Positions 32,919 to 42,820 are shown, numbered from the stretch's first letter. The stretch is 64,000 nucleotides of DNA from Lachnospiraceae bacterium (GCA_029053015.1 JAIDHX010000036.1:124001-188000); one strand, 5' to 3'. Program-made: numbers and translations. Notes: generated by a model from the letters alone, not told the origin.

Positions 32919-33131
32919 AAAAAATCTCCAATTTCTCATAATTAATTGGCACGCGGAACCGTGTCCGTATGCCGAGGGTTTTCATGCTACTTTAGCGTTT
33001 CGCCCATGCCATACCATAAAACTATAGGGTCATTCCATCAATAATTATGCCTAACTGAATTTCCTTGGCCCTTGGAGGTTAAAAGTAATGGTATGGGCCG
33101 TCTGTGAATGTTGGATCACTATTCATGATAT

Positions 33132-33695
33132 TCATTTGGGGGACAACGAGTCGGTATCCACAAGTGCCGTAAGGATGAACCTTTTTAGTGCTTTGAAAGT
33201 GTTCTGAAATAAACTGTTTCCGCCGTTTTCCCTTAATTCGACCTCCTTTCTCATAGAGTGCAATAATACTTTCAGGACTCTGACATTTTCTTCATCACCA
33301 ATTTCATCAAAATTCTGAAAGCATTCCAATAAGCTGCTATCGGCCTTGTAGATAGAAGAAACAAGATTATATGTGTCGAGTTTCTTGCCCTCTTTATTGA
33401 AAAGGGTTTCTTCACCTTTAGCGTTGCTGTATCCAGCTATGCTTAATAATTCTGAGTAAGGGATATCGATATATGCTGAGAGTTTCTGGAGCGTTGGCTT
33501 GGTGGGCCGACTATCAGCATTCTCGATTCTACATAATTGAGCAGGCGAAATTCCGATAAGATCGGCAAGCTCCTTCTGACCGAGGCGTTTCTGCATCCGT
33601 GCATCACGTATCGTTTCAGCAATCTTCTTGCGGTAGCGGGAATAAAGTTCCTCTCGTGATGGTTTTTTTGCATTTGCATCCAATATTAAATTCAA
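33132..33695 (-). CDS. XRE-family HTH transcriptional regulator
   Basis: 'IAETIRDARMQKRLGQKELADLIGISPAQLCRIENADSRPTKPTLQKLSAYIDI'. Confidence 0.85.
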   Translation of the reverse strand: MNLILDANAKKPSREELYSRYRKKIAETIRDARMQKRLGQKELADLIGISPAQLCRIENADSRPTKPTLQKLSAYIDIPYSELLSIAGYSNAKGEETLFNKEGKKLDTYNLVSSIYKADSSLLECFQNFDEIGDEENVRVLKVLLHSMRKEVELRENGGNSLFQNTFKALKRFILTALVDTDSLSPK

Positions 33696-33900
33696 CCTCC
33701 TGCCTTCCCCTGGACTGTCCCCTGTCAGCAGACAGAGCGCTGGTTAAGTGGAGACCTCCGCAGTGAAGCCACAGTGCACCGCCGTGCATCCGCCAGAACC
33801 AGGGTGATTATTTTTGTGAATCAGCAACTAGTATGATTACTGATATAGTTATTTTACATCCAGGAAACTAATATGTCAATACTTATTGTTAAAGTTTGCA

Positions 33901-33929
33901 TTGACATACATACTTTGTTAGCATATAAT
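33901..33929 (+). promoter_or_regulatory. Consensus sigma-A promoter for the 33975 ATPase gene
   Basis: TTGACA-17-TATAAT, both hexamers perfect consensus. Confidence 0.85.
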
Positions 33930-33974
33930 AGAACCAGAATTTCATAATATGTGCAATAGAGAGGAAGGATCGAG

Positions 33975-35858
33975 ATGCAAGAATATCGAAAAATCAACCA
34001 GATTGCTGGCAGGTTGCGGGATTATTGGAAAAATCCCCTATATGAGGAATTAAAGGAACCTTTTAGGTACTTCTTGAATGCTGATCCGGGAGGAATATGG
34101 CCATATATAAAAGATAAAAATGCTGATGAGGAACTTGAGGCAGTCAAGACAAGGTATATGGATGCGGTCACGTTGTTCATTGGGGGAAAAGGTAATGGCA
34201 AGACAATAGAGATCATGAATGTGTTTGGCTGTGTGAACAATGCCATTCAAATTGATGGAAGAGCAGTCATTATTCCTGTATTCAAACATAGTGCTGCACT
34301 CAGTAATGGAGGGATTGATGAAATCCGTTATGACATATCGCGAACTGCAGGCGCCGTCTGTGGAAAGATTGAAAGCGAATTCACGGATGTCAAGGAGTGG
34401 TTTGAAAAAAAGGAAACAAAAGAGAATTTCGAGGACTTTGTGTGGAACACAAATCCTAAGGTTCTATACTCACTTGGCAATAGGGATGGTGGAACTACAG
34501 AGAATAAGCTTAATGCAGCAAAGGAGGAATTCTTTATATATGAGGCTTCAAAGTTAAAGTTTTATCTTTCTAAGGCTGATGTGCCACTGGATCGTGTCAT
34601 AATTATTATAGATGGGATAGAGTCCGTCCGCGAAGAAGTAAGGAAGAATATTGTTATGCAATATATTCGGTTTTTTGAATGCATGCAAAATTACCCCAAA
34701 GGCTGGAATGGACGGAGAGTTCATGTTCAGCTTGTTATTTCCATGCGTACAGAGACAGATGAGGTATTTAGGCAGGATAAAGCTTTTGATGGCTTGGAAA
34801 CGGCGGTAATTATTCAAAAAAAACGTGATATAGATCTTTCACTGTATTTTAGGGAAAAGTATAATGCGCTTCCTGATAATGTCAAATATTCAGAAGATGG
34901 AAAGTGGGAAAAGGCACTGAAGATATTGCTTCTTCTTAGTGAAAAATATGAGAAAAAGTATGCTGACATCATAAAAGGGCTGACTGGACATGATATGCGA
35001 CAGGTGATGAGGATTTATAATGATATCCTATCAAATCCGGTATGGGTAACTAGGGATGCGCTGACAGATCCAAGTGTGGCATTAGGCAAGGACGAATATG
35101 TGTTGAACAACATTACTGTCGAAAGAAGCATTGCCTGTGGAGCTGATCTTGTATATATGGGGGGAACCGATGGTTATATACCAAGTATCTTTGACAGTAG
35201 AGTGGAAGAAAATGAAAAAGGGGCAAGTGACAATGCGTTGATGACTCTCTACATCATGGCTTACAATATCCGCCTTTTAGATATTCAGGGCAGAGATGAG
35301 AACAAACCTGTTAAGTTAAGAGACATGCAGCGGGATTTTAGGGATATATTTGGCGATACATTTGGGGAGAGAGATGATATTTACAAATTGCTTAATGACG
35401 CTGTACATCATCTGGTCGCGTGTGGAGTCCTTGAAATGAAAGATAATGGGGAGAGTATTAAATTTGCCTCAAAAGGTGTGGAGCTCTGGAAATTGATGGC
35501 TAGGGACTCCGTTGTGCTGGAAATGTACAGAGAAGACATGTACATGGTATTTGACAAGGGGAATCCAGATGCGTTTAAATCGAGTTATGAGCTGATGCGT
35601 GAAAACAAGCAGGCATTGATTTTTGAATATCTTATCAATATATTGCGGGATCTTTTTAAGAGAGAGGAGAAAATCATAAATAGGGCAAAGAGCGCGTGGG
35701 CATTCGATAACTATGAGAGTCTTTTCGGTAAGGTCTCAATGACGGGCCATTTACTTGAAGGAGTGGGGGCATCAATGGATTTTTCAGGAAAGGCTGACAG
35801 CGATACTGAGGAAGCACGCAAAAATCTCTCTGAGGCAATAACGAATTTATTTAAGTAG
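33975..35858 (+). CDS. Large P-loop NTPase of uncharacterised family
   Basis: Walker A 'LFIGGKGNGKTIEIMN', Walker B-like 'DRVIIIIDGIES'; 627 aa. Confidence 0.6.
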   Translation: MQEYRKINQIAGRLRDYWKNPLYEELKEPFRYFLNADPGGIWPYIKDKNADEELEAVKTRYMDAVTLFIGGKGNGKTIEIMNVFGCVNNAIQIDGRAVIIPVFKHSAALSNGGIDEIRYDISRTAGAVCGKIESEFTDVKEWFEKKETKENFEDFVWNTNPKVLYSLGNRDGGTTENKLNAAKEEFFIYEASKLKFYLSKADVPLDRVIIIIDGIESVREEVRKNIVMQYIRFFECMQNYPKGWNGRRVHVQLVISMRTETDEVFRQDKAFDGLETAVIIQKKRDIDLSLYFREKYNALPDNVKYSEDGKWEKALKILLLLSEKYEKKYADIIKGLTGHDMRQVMRIYNDILSNPVWVTRDALTDPSVALGKDEYVLNNITVERSIACGADLVYMGGTDGYIPSIFDSRVEENEKGASDNALMTLYIMAYNIRLLDIQGRDENKPVKLRDMQRDFRDIFGDTFGERDDIYKLLNDAVHHLVACGVLEMKDNGESIKFASKGVELWKLMARDSVVLEMYREDMYMVFDKGNPDAFKSSYELMRENKQALIFEYLINILRDLFKREEKIINRAKSAWAFDNYESLFGKVSMTGHLLEGVGASMDFSGKADSDTEEARKNLSEAITNLFK

Positions 35859-35875
35859 AAAGAAGAGTAGAAACT

Positions 35876-35998
35876 ATGTTTATGGAAGATTCAATTACGG
35901 AGCAGTATTATGCATGGCTGCCATATAAAATGGCAGAGAGGCAGTCGTGTCGGGGATTAGGGCGAATGAGCTTGGGATATAATATAAAATTAGCTTAG
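35876..35998 (+). CDS. Small ORF (40 aa) downstream of ATPase
   Basis: ATG...TAG: MFMEDSITEQYYAWLPYKMAERQSCRGLGRMSLGYNIKLA; below ORF-track length cutoff. Confidence 0.35.
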   Translation: MFMEDSITEQYYAWLPYKMAERQSCRGLGRMSLGYNIKLA

Positions 35999-36148
35999 CG
36001 GACTGCTGGCGCAGAAAGGCAGAGACCGGAGCAGAGCAATGACAGGATGGGATAACTATGCCCAACTGCCATTATCTGCCCGGTTTTTTTGTCCAAGCTC
36101 TTTATCGCTAAATCTTCCTAGAGGATTGTGTTGAAGGGAGGTGAGACA

Positions 36149-36529
36149 ATGGGTGAAGCCAGCACTTCTGCTGCAAAAGAAATTGGCAGTAAAATTAGAT
36201 TATTTCGCAAGCAAAAAGGTTGGACGCAGGAAGTGCTGGCTTATGAGGTCGGGACATCACCTGCCACAATTTGTATTATTGAACAAGGAAATAGAGATCT
36301 AGGTGTGGATCTTTTTTGTAGAATAGCAAGGGCACTAGGACATGAGTTGTCTGACTTTCAACCAGAGAGTGTATATATCTGTTCCGAAAATGGTGCCAAT
36401 ATTGATAAAGTATTAAGTGGTATAAGAGACTTTTATATGGGGTTGGATACTGAGAATAAAGCTTTGATGCTCAAGCAAATAAAGGTATTTGATGAATTAT
36501 GTGTATCATTATGGGCGGCTGAGAAATAA
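36149..36529 (+). CDS. XRE-family HTH regulator
   Basis: 'IGSKIRLFRKQKGWTQEVLAYEVGTSPATICIIEQGNRDLGVDLFCRIARALG'; RBS ggaggtg upstream of ATG 36149. Confidence 0.85.
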   Translation: MGEASTSAAKEIGSKIRLFRKQKGWTQEVLAYEVGTSPATICIIEQGNRDLGVDLFCRIARALGHELSDFQPESVYICSENGANIDKVLSGIRDFYMGLDTENKALMLKQIKVFDELCVSLWAAEK

Positions 36530-37242
36530 TTTTCTCGCCGCTCTTTTTTAAGAAAATTACCGAATGTGATAATATTTTACGAACGAAAATATCGAATGCG
36601 AAAATGATAACAATAATAGAAACTGGTATAATTTGTATATCAGATAGGAAACTAAATTTCATAAAGCCTGATCTATGTGCACAGGGCAAATGATATTTAC
36701 ATACGGATTCAATGCAGCAGAGTTTTTTTCTGTTGGGGAATTCCATGCAAATGTCTGATTGTTCCGTGCTTTTTTATTGACTATATGGGTATGTTTGCTT
36801 TGCTTTTAGTAAAACATCTAATGTTATGTATTGACACTTATTTCAATATACAGAGTAGAATCGTTCATAGTTCAACGAAAAGCTGAGAAAAAAAGTTTTT
36901 GTGCGATTCTGGTGATGCAAAAAAGGCTGGTAGTCGCATAAATGAGCAGTCTGGAAAGAATAGCTTACTCGTGAGTGGCTCGGCGCCTCACTCTGGGAGT
37001 GCAAAAAGGGAAGCATTTCTTTGAAATTAGGAGACTTTGAAAAAGATTGCTTTAAGGAGGTGTATGGAATTTATGAATAAATAAAAATTGAATTATAACT
37101 TTATCAGGTTACTTATATTATTGGAAATCATGAAGGTTTATGGAGTTGATTTTTGCATTCAATAAAATATCAATCATTGTCAACTAATTTTTAGTGCAGG
37201 CAGTAGAACTGCTTGTCGAGTTTATAACTGGAGGGAATAATT

Positions 37243-37932
37243 ATGAGAAATAGGAAAAACATGAACAACAGAATTATAGCACTCGTAGGAGTTGTAGCGA
37301 TGACAGTAGGTATTTTAGAATTTAATAGGATGGATTATGTTGATACTAGAGAGATGATGGTCACGGAAAATGTGGTATTACCTAATTCTGTTCAGCTACC
37401 TGTTTCGCTGAGTTTGACAACAGATCCGACAAGTATCACTATTTTTGACGTTATTTCTGCAGGAAAGTATATCCTTTATTTACAGTCATTAGGGGTATTT
37501 CTTGTGGACAGCGGTGGTGAAGACGAAGGAATGGTTATAGTAACACATATGGAAGCAGAGCGACTAAAGTGCACGGAAGGAAATGAATTGGATAATATGG
37601 TAACGAGGGGCAATTCTGTAACCGCCACAATTATAAATGTACCTGTTATGCTTAGATCTTTGGTTGGCTACATAGGAGCACTGACATTTATAAGAAGAAA
37701 CGAGAGTCAATTCATGTGGAGGTGTTGGTTTATTCGAATACTAACTGATGTCTGTAAAGTGCTCTTAGCAAATTTGTCGTTTGCTATAAAGATTAAGATA
37801 GTCATAAAGGACAAAGATAATTTAGATGGCTATCCAGAGGTTGAATCAGACAATGATGAGGAACTGGGAGAAGAACTGGAGGCAGAGCAGAAAAGAAAAA
37901 GTATACATACAAAAGGTTCATTAATAAGATGA
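37243..37932 (+). CDS. Hypothetical membrane-associated protein
   Basis: RBS ggagg at 37229; N-terminal TM; no recognised family. Confidence 0.4.
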   Translation: MRNRKNMNNRIIALVGVVAMTVGILEFNRMDYVDTREMMVTENVVLPNSVQLPVSLSLTTDPTSITIFDVISAGKYILYLQSLGVFLVDSGGEDEGMVIVTHMEAERLKCTEGNELDNMVTRGNSVTATIINVPVMLRSLVGYIGALTFIRRNESQFMWRCWFIRILTDVCKVLLANLSFAIKIKIVIKDKDNLDGYPEVESDNDEELGEELEAEQKRKSIHTKGSLIR

Positions 37933-38371
37933 ACTGACCATCACAAACATATATTGAAGCTGACACTTTAAATCTCATTCCTTGAAGAAAAAGAATCACA
38001 CCTAGCAACCTTGGAAGGCACTGTTTTGAAAGGGATTCCGTAAAGGAATGGATTGTATGAATGAAGGATGTTTTATTCATACTTTGATAAAAACTTCGTT
38101 CAAAAAAAGAGTGCAGTTTTAACAAAAAATGTAGTAACCCGATTTTGAAGTTAGATTTCCTAAACGGTGATTAGGGAATTTGCATATGAGATTGAAATTT
38201 TGTGGCAAACACAACGAGAACATATTGTCTGGGAAAGATGGTATTGGTGTCCTTGGCTACAAATTGGCTACAAAAATTCTGAAAATACAGAGAAAATCAA
38301 TATTTTCAGAAAAACTAGCGACAGAAAACCCCGAAAACACGCCATTTGTCACACAAGGTTCTTCTAACCTA

Positions 38372-38434
38372 ATCCGTGAGGGTGGTAGAACAGTTGGTTC
38401 AGGCCGTGTTGCTACTATCATCGAGTAATCAATA
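38372..38434 (+). repeat. tuf 3'-end direct repeat, copy 2 (duplicated gene tail/putative att site)
   Basis: 63/63 bp identical to 28296-28358; encodes [18 protein letters not shown]-stop without the rest of tuf. Confidence 0.9.
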
Positions 38435-38449
38435 GAATTACAGTAAATT

Positions 38450-38486
38450 CAGGGGTTTCGGAGATTTCTCCGGAACCCTTTTTTCT
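38450..38486 (+). terminator. Intrinsic terminator directly after tuf-tail copy 2
   Basis: GGGTTTCGGAGatttCTCCGGAACCCTTTTTT. Confidence 0.85.
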
Positions 38487-38617
38487 ACTTTGCAACAAGT
38501 TCCGGTAATGTTCGGTAAAGTAAGACTATTGCAGCGTACTTGTAAAGACCGGTCATAAGCGGTATAATTAATTAAAACAGTTAATTCATTCAAAGAGAAG
38601 GTGAGAGGAGGATTGCG

Positions 38618-40582
38618 TTGCAGTTTGATATTAAGAGATTTGAGAATATGAGACTGGAAATCGGTATGGGGAAGAACTGTTTTTCCATGAAACGGGGGAG
38701 TTTTGTATATAGGCAGAAAAATGTAAGAATGCAGAAGCTGTCTATGAAGGAAAAAACAGCGCTTTCGGATGGGTTCGAATTGCACTATGAGGATGAAGCA
38801 GGAAGCTATGCAGGAAAAATATGCGTAAAAGTGCAGGAAAACAGGATGCAGATAGTCTGCAGAGACATGCCCTCCGAGAAAGTGAACCGTTACAGGCTGA
38901 TATTTCCGACGAATGAAGGAGAGCATATTTACGGTTGCGGAGAGACTTATTCCAAATTGGACTTAAAAGGTGAGAAGGTGCGGATCTGGGTGGCGGAGCA
39001 CCAGAATACCAGACGGATATCGAGTAAAATTATTCGCGAGAAGCTGCTGGGAAAGCACCCTGAGAGAACGCTTAAGTTTTCTGAATATGAGTCCTATTAT
39101 GCGCAGCCAACCTTTGTTTCCAGCGATAAGTATTTTGTTCATGTCAATACGAACGCCTTTGCCGAGTTTGATTTCAGCAATCGCGGGCAGATTGCGCTGG
39201 AGCTTCAGGAATCGCCGGAGATTACGATTGGATGGGGAGACAGCTTTGAGGCGGTTTCCGAGGGATTAAGCGATGTGTTAGGCAGGCAGAAGATATTGCC
39301 GGATTGGATTTATGACGGTGGGATTTTGGCTGTGCAGGAAGGCTGCGATGCAGTTGACAGAAAGATTGAGACCGCACAGAGAGCAGGCGTGAAAATAAAC
39401 GCGGTCTGGTGTCAGGACTGGTCCGGATGCAGGAGAACCGGGTTTGGATATCAGGTGATGTGGAACTGGCAGCGGGACGATGAACTGTATCCGAAACTGC
39501 CGGATAAGATAGCAGAATGGAAGAAAAAAGGTGTACGCTTTCTGGGATATATCAATCCTTTCCTTGCGATTGAGAAAAATATCTACCGGGAGGCTTCCGA
39601 AAAAGGCTACTGCGTGAAAAATAAAAAAGGGGAGGACTACATGGTAACGATCACCACCTTCCCGGCGGCCATGATAGATTTCACGAATCCGAAGGCGTAT
39701 GAATGGTATAAGAATCTAATCAAGGAAAATATGATTGGTATCGGGATGAGCGGCTGGATGGCGGATTTCGGGGAATATCTGCCGATAGACAGCGTGCTCT
39801 ACAGCGGTGAGGATCCGGAAATCCTACATAACCAGTGGCCGGCTATCTGGGCGAAGCTCAACAGAGAGGCGATTCGGGAATGTCAGATGGAGAATGAGGT
39901 TTTCTTTTTTACCCGTGCAGGGCATACGGGGACGATCGCTCACTCGGATATGATGTGGACCGGAGACCAGCATGTGGACTGGTCGGTGGACGACGGGCTG
40001 CCGTCGGTCATTCCGGCAACTCTTTCGCTGGCGATGAGCGGATTCGGGATTACCCATTCCGATGCCGGCGGTTATACGACGATCATGCATATGCGCCGCA
40101 GCAAAGAACTTCTGATGCGGTGGGAAGAGATGAATGTTTTCTCTCCGCTGTTCCGGACCCATGAGGGAAATCAACCGGTAAATAATGTACAATTTGACAG
40201 CGATGAGGAGCTGCTTGCCCATCTGGCAAAATGCACGGCAATCCATGTTTCCTTAAAAAATTATATTAAGGATTGTGTTGTGGAAGCAGTGCAGAAAGGT
40301 ATTCCTGTGATGCGTCCTCTCTTCTATCATTACGACGAGGAGGAACTGTATCAGGAGAAGGGAGAATACCTGTTAGGCAGGGATATCCTGGTGGCTCCGG
40401 TACTGCAGGAAGGCGTTAGCGAGAGAACTTGTCTTCTGCCTTCAGAGAAATGGGTGCACTTATTTTCCGGACAAGAATATGGCGGCGGGAAGGTAACAGT
40501 ACAGGCGCCAATCGGGCAGCCGCCTGTATTTATCCGCAGGAATAGTGAGAGATTTGAAGAATTAATGAAAATAACAGAATAA
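38618..40582 (+). CDS. GH31 sulfoquinovosidase (YihQ-like)
   Basis: 'NAVWCQDWSGCRRTGFGYQVMWNW', 'GWMADFGEYLPIDSVLYSGEDPEILHNQWPAIWAKLNREA', 'MMWTGDQHVDWSVDDGLPSVIPATLSLAMSGFGITHSDAGGYTT'. Confidence 0.85.
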   Translation: MQFDIKRFENMRLEIGMGKNCFSMKRGSFVYRQKNVRMQKLSMKEKTALSDGFELHYEDEAGSYAGKICVKVQENRMQIVCRDMPSEKVNRYRLIFPTNEGEHIYGCGETYSKLDLKGEKVRIWVAEHQNTRRISSKIIREKLLGKHPERTLKFSEYESYYAQPTFVSSDKYFVHVNTNAFAEFDFSNRGQIALELQESPEITIGWGDSFEAVSEGLSDVLGRQKILPDWIYDGGILAVQEGCDAVDRKIETAQRAGVKINAVWCQDWSGCRRTGFGYQVMWNWQRDDELYPKLPDKIAEWKKKGVRFLGYINPFLAIEKNIYREASEKGYCVKNKKGEDYMVTITTFPAAMIDFTNPKAYEWYKNLIKENMIGIGMSGWMADFGEYLPIDSVLYSGEDPEILHNQWPAIWAKLNREAIRECQMENEVFFFTRAGHTGTIAHSDMMWTGDQHVDWSVDDGLPSVIPATLSLAMSGFGITHSDAGGYTTIMHMRRSKELLMRWEEMNVFSPLFRTHEGNQPVNNVQFDSDEELLAHLAKCTAIHVSLKNYIKDCVVEAVQKGIPVMRPLFYHYDEEELYQEKGEYLLGRDILVAPVLQEGVSERTCLLPSEKWVHLFSGQEYGGGKVTVQAPIGQPPVFIRRNSERFEELMKITE

Positions 40583-40593
40583 GGAGGGCGTTT

Positions 40594-42072
40594 ATGAACA
40601 CGAAGGAAAAGAGAGAGCGGAGCATGCGTGCCAAATGTGCTTACGGCTTCGCGGATATCTACGGAGGCGGCGCTTTTGTCGTTATCAGTACCTTTTTTAC
40701 CGTATTTCTCACGAAATCACTGGGCATGTCTACTGCACTGGCAGGAACCATTCCGCTGATCGGTAAAGTATGGGATGCAATCACAGATCCGCTGATGGGG
40801 AATATCTGCGACAGAACCAAGTGCCGGTTTGGCGCCAAGAGGCTGTACATATTGATCGGAAGTGTGATATCGGCGATTACATTTGTGCTGATGTGGATTA
40901 CTTTTCCGGGAAGCACAACCGGCGGACAGTATTTCTTTTATATGCTGATGTATATGTTATTCTCGACCGGCTTTACCATTGTAATGGTTCCCTATAACGC
41001 ACTGCTTCCGGATATGGTGGATGACTATACGCTGCGCAGCCAGTTTTCCGGCGTGCGTATGATCTTTTCGACATTCGGGGCAATCCTGGCCGGATTGATC
41101 CCGACGCTGATGGTGAAAGACAATACGGACGCGTCGGCTTACCTGCGGGTGGCGATCATTTTCGGAGTCATTTTCTTTATTACGATCCTGCTGACTTTCC
41201 TCGGAACGTGGGAGCGTGAAAAAGAAGTAGTGAAGATCGGCTTTGCGCAGAGCTTTGTACAGTCGCTTACGGTATATAAGAGCAGAAGTTTCCGGCTGCT
41301 GATTGCAATTTTCCTGTGCGGACAGGGGGCGGCGGATTTCGTGACGGGACTTGCCGTGTATTATGTGGATGATGTGCTCAATGCTTACGGAGGCGGAAGG
41401 TTTACCTATCTGATGGCGATTATTCTGCTGTCGCAGTTTGTAGGCACCATCCTGTTTACGCCGATTATGGCGAAGACATCCAAGAAGTTTCCGATTATGG
41501 TAGGATTTCCTGTGAGAATTGCGGCGACATTGGCTATGCTTCTGTTCTCCCATGAAGGAGCGAACTTTACGATCATTCTGGTACTGTCGTTTATTATCGG
41601 TCTGGGAATGGCGGGTTCTTCCACCAGTATCTATGCGATATTGGCAGACTTAGCGGATGTGGATGAGCTGATTACGTCCATCAACCGACCGGCTACCTGT
41701 TCTGCAATGGCAACTTTTGTGAGAAAGATTGCTACAGGTTGTTCAAGCGCCGTGATTGGTATCCTGCTCGGATGGGTCGGATACAATGAGGTCATCGCCT
41801 CCTCCGGCGGAAGGCAGAGTGCGGCAACGCAGTCCGGGATAGCCTACATTTATGTATTTGCCCCGGTCGTACTGATGGTGGCGGCCTTGGTATTTGCCAA
41901 GATATTCCCGATGAACAAGGCGGAATTTGAAGTGGTTAAAAAAGAAATCGCCCGCAGAAAAGGCGAGGATAACAGTAAGGCCAGTGCAGAAGAGATTGCG
42001 ATCTGTGAAAAGGTAACCGGCTATTCTTACGACAGACTTTGGAACAAAGAGAATGCATTAAAATTCAAATAA
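40594..42072 (+). CDS. MFS/GPH-family sugar:cation symporter (probable sulfoquinovose/SQ-glycoside importer)
   Basis: 12-TM; 'GKVWDAITDPLMGNICDRTKCRFGAKRLYILIG' GPH signature; operon context. Confidence 0.8.
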   Translation: MNTKEKRERSMRAKCAYGFADIYGGGAFVVISTFFTVFLTKSLGMSTALAGTIPLIGKVWDAITDPLMGNICDRTKCRFGAKRLYILIGSVISAITFVLMWITFPGSTTGGQYFFYMLMYMLFSTGFTIVMVPYNALLPDMVDDYTLRSQFSGVRMIFSTFGAILAGLIPTLMVKDNTDASAYLRVAIIFGVIFFITILLTFLGTWEREKEVVKIGFAQSFVQSLTVYKSRSFRLLIAIFLCGQGAADFVTGLAVYYVDDVLNAYGGGRFTYLMAIILLSQFVGTILFTPIMAKTSKKFPIMVGFPVRIAATLAMLLFSHEGANFTIILVLSFIIGLGMAGSSTSIYAILADLADVDELITSINRPATCSAMATFVRKIATGCSSAVIGILLGWVGYNEVIASSGGRQSAATQSGIAYIYVFAPVVLMVAALVFAKIFPMNKAEFEVVKKEIARRKGEDNSKASAEEIAICEKVTGYSYDRLWNKENALKFK

Positions 42073-42105
42073 AAATTACATCAAAAATCGAAGGAGAGAG
42101 AAAAG

Positions 42106-42792
42106 ATGAAATATTTTTTAGACAGCGCAAAAATGGATGAAATTAAATATGCTTATGAGACATTCGGAATTGACGGAGTGACAACGAATCCGAAACATAT
42201 CATGCTGAGCGGCAAACCGTTTCTGCGTGCAATTACGGATATTGCAGAGTGGATTAAGGAGCAGGGATTAGAGGGTTATGAGAAATTCCCGGTTTCCGTG
42301 GAAATCAATCCGCATCTTGACAATGCGCAGGAAATGATTGCCGAAGCAGAGAAAATTTCGGCAATCAGCAGTAATTTTGTCATTAAGATTCCGGCAACGG
42401 AGGCAGGTATAACCGCAGCGAGAAAATTAGAGGAAAAGGGAATCCGCACAAATGTGACATTGATCTTTTCAGCGGCACAGGCAATCCTGCCGGCGAAGAA
42501 CGGTTCGAAATTCGTATCTCCGTTTATCGGATGGAAGGAGTCAAACGGAGAGGATTGTAAGGAATATATAGAGAACATCGTAAAAATCTACAAAAATTAC
42601 GGATTTTACGGGAAGACAGAGATTATATGCGCAGCAGTGCGTACCCCCAAACAGTTTGTGGACTGTGCGGTAGCGGGAGCCGATATTGTGACAGCGGGAC
42701 TTGAAGTATATCGTGACAGCATGAAACACGCATATACCAGACAGGGCATAGAGACATTTGTGGATGCATGGGATCACACTGCAACAGAGTAA
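42106..42792 (+). CDS. Transaldolase family protein, probable 6-deoxy-6-sulfofructose transaldolase
   Basis: 'MKYFLDSAKMDEIKYAYETFGIDGVTTNPKHI...SSNFVIKIPATEAGITAARKLEEKGIRTNVTLIFS'. Confidence 0.85.
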   Translation: MKYFLDSAKMDEIKYAYETFGIDGVTTNPKHIMLSGKPFLRAITDIAEWIKEQGLEGYEKFPVSVEINPHLDNAQEMIAEAEKISAISSNFVIKIPATEAGITAARKLEEKGIRTNVTLIFSAAQAILPAKNGSKFVSPFIGWKESNGEDCKEYIENIVKIYKNYGFYGKTEIICAAVRTPKQFVDCAVAGADIVTAGLEVYRDSMKHAYTRQGIETFVDAWDHTATE

Positions 42793-42820
42793 CAGAAGAG
42801 ACAGGGAAAGGATGCGGAAA

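Noticed and set aside
38180-38428. ORF 38180-38428 ending in [20 protein letters not shown]
   Set aside because: Only the C-terminal ~18 residues match EF-Tu, via the 63-bp repeat; the upstream part is not tuf-like. Treated as a duplicated gene tail/att site, not a gene.
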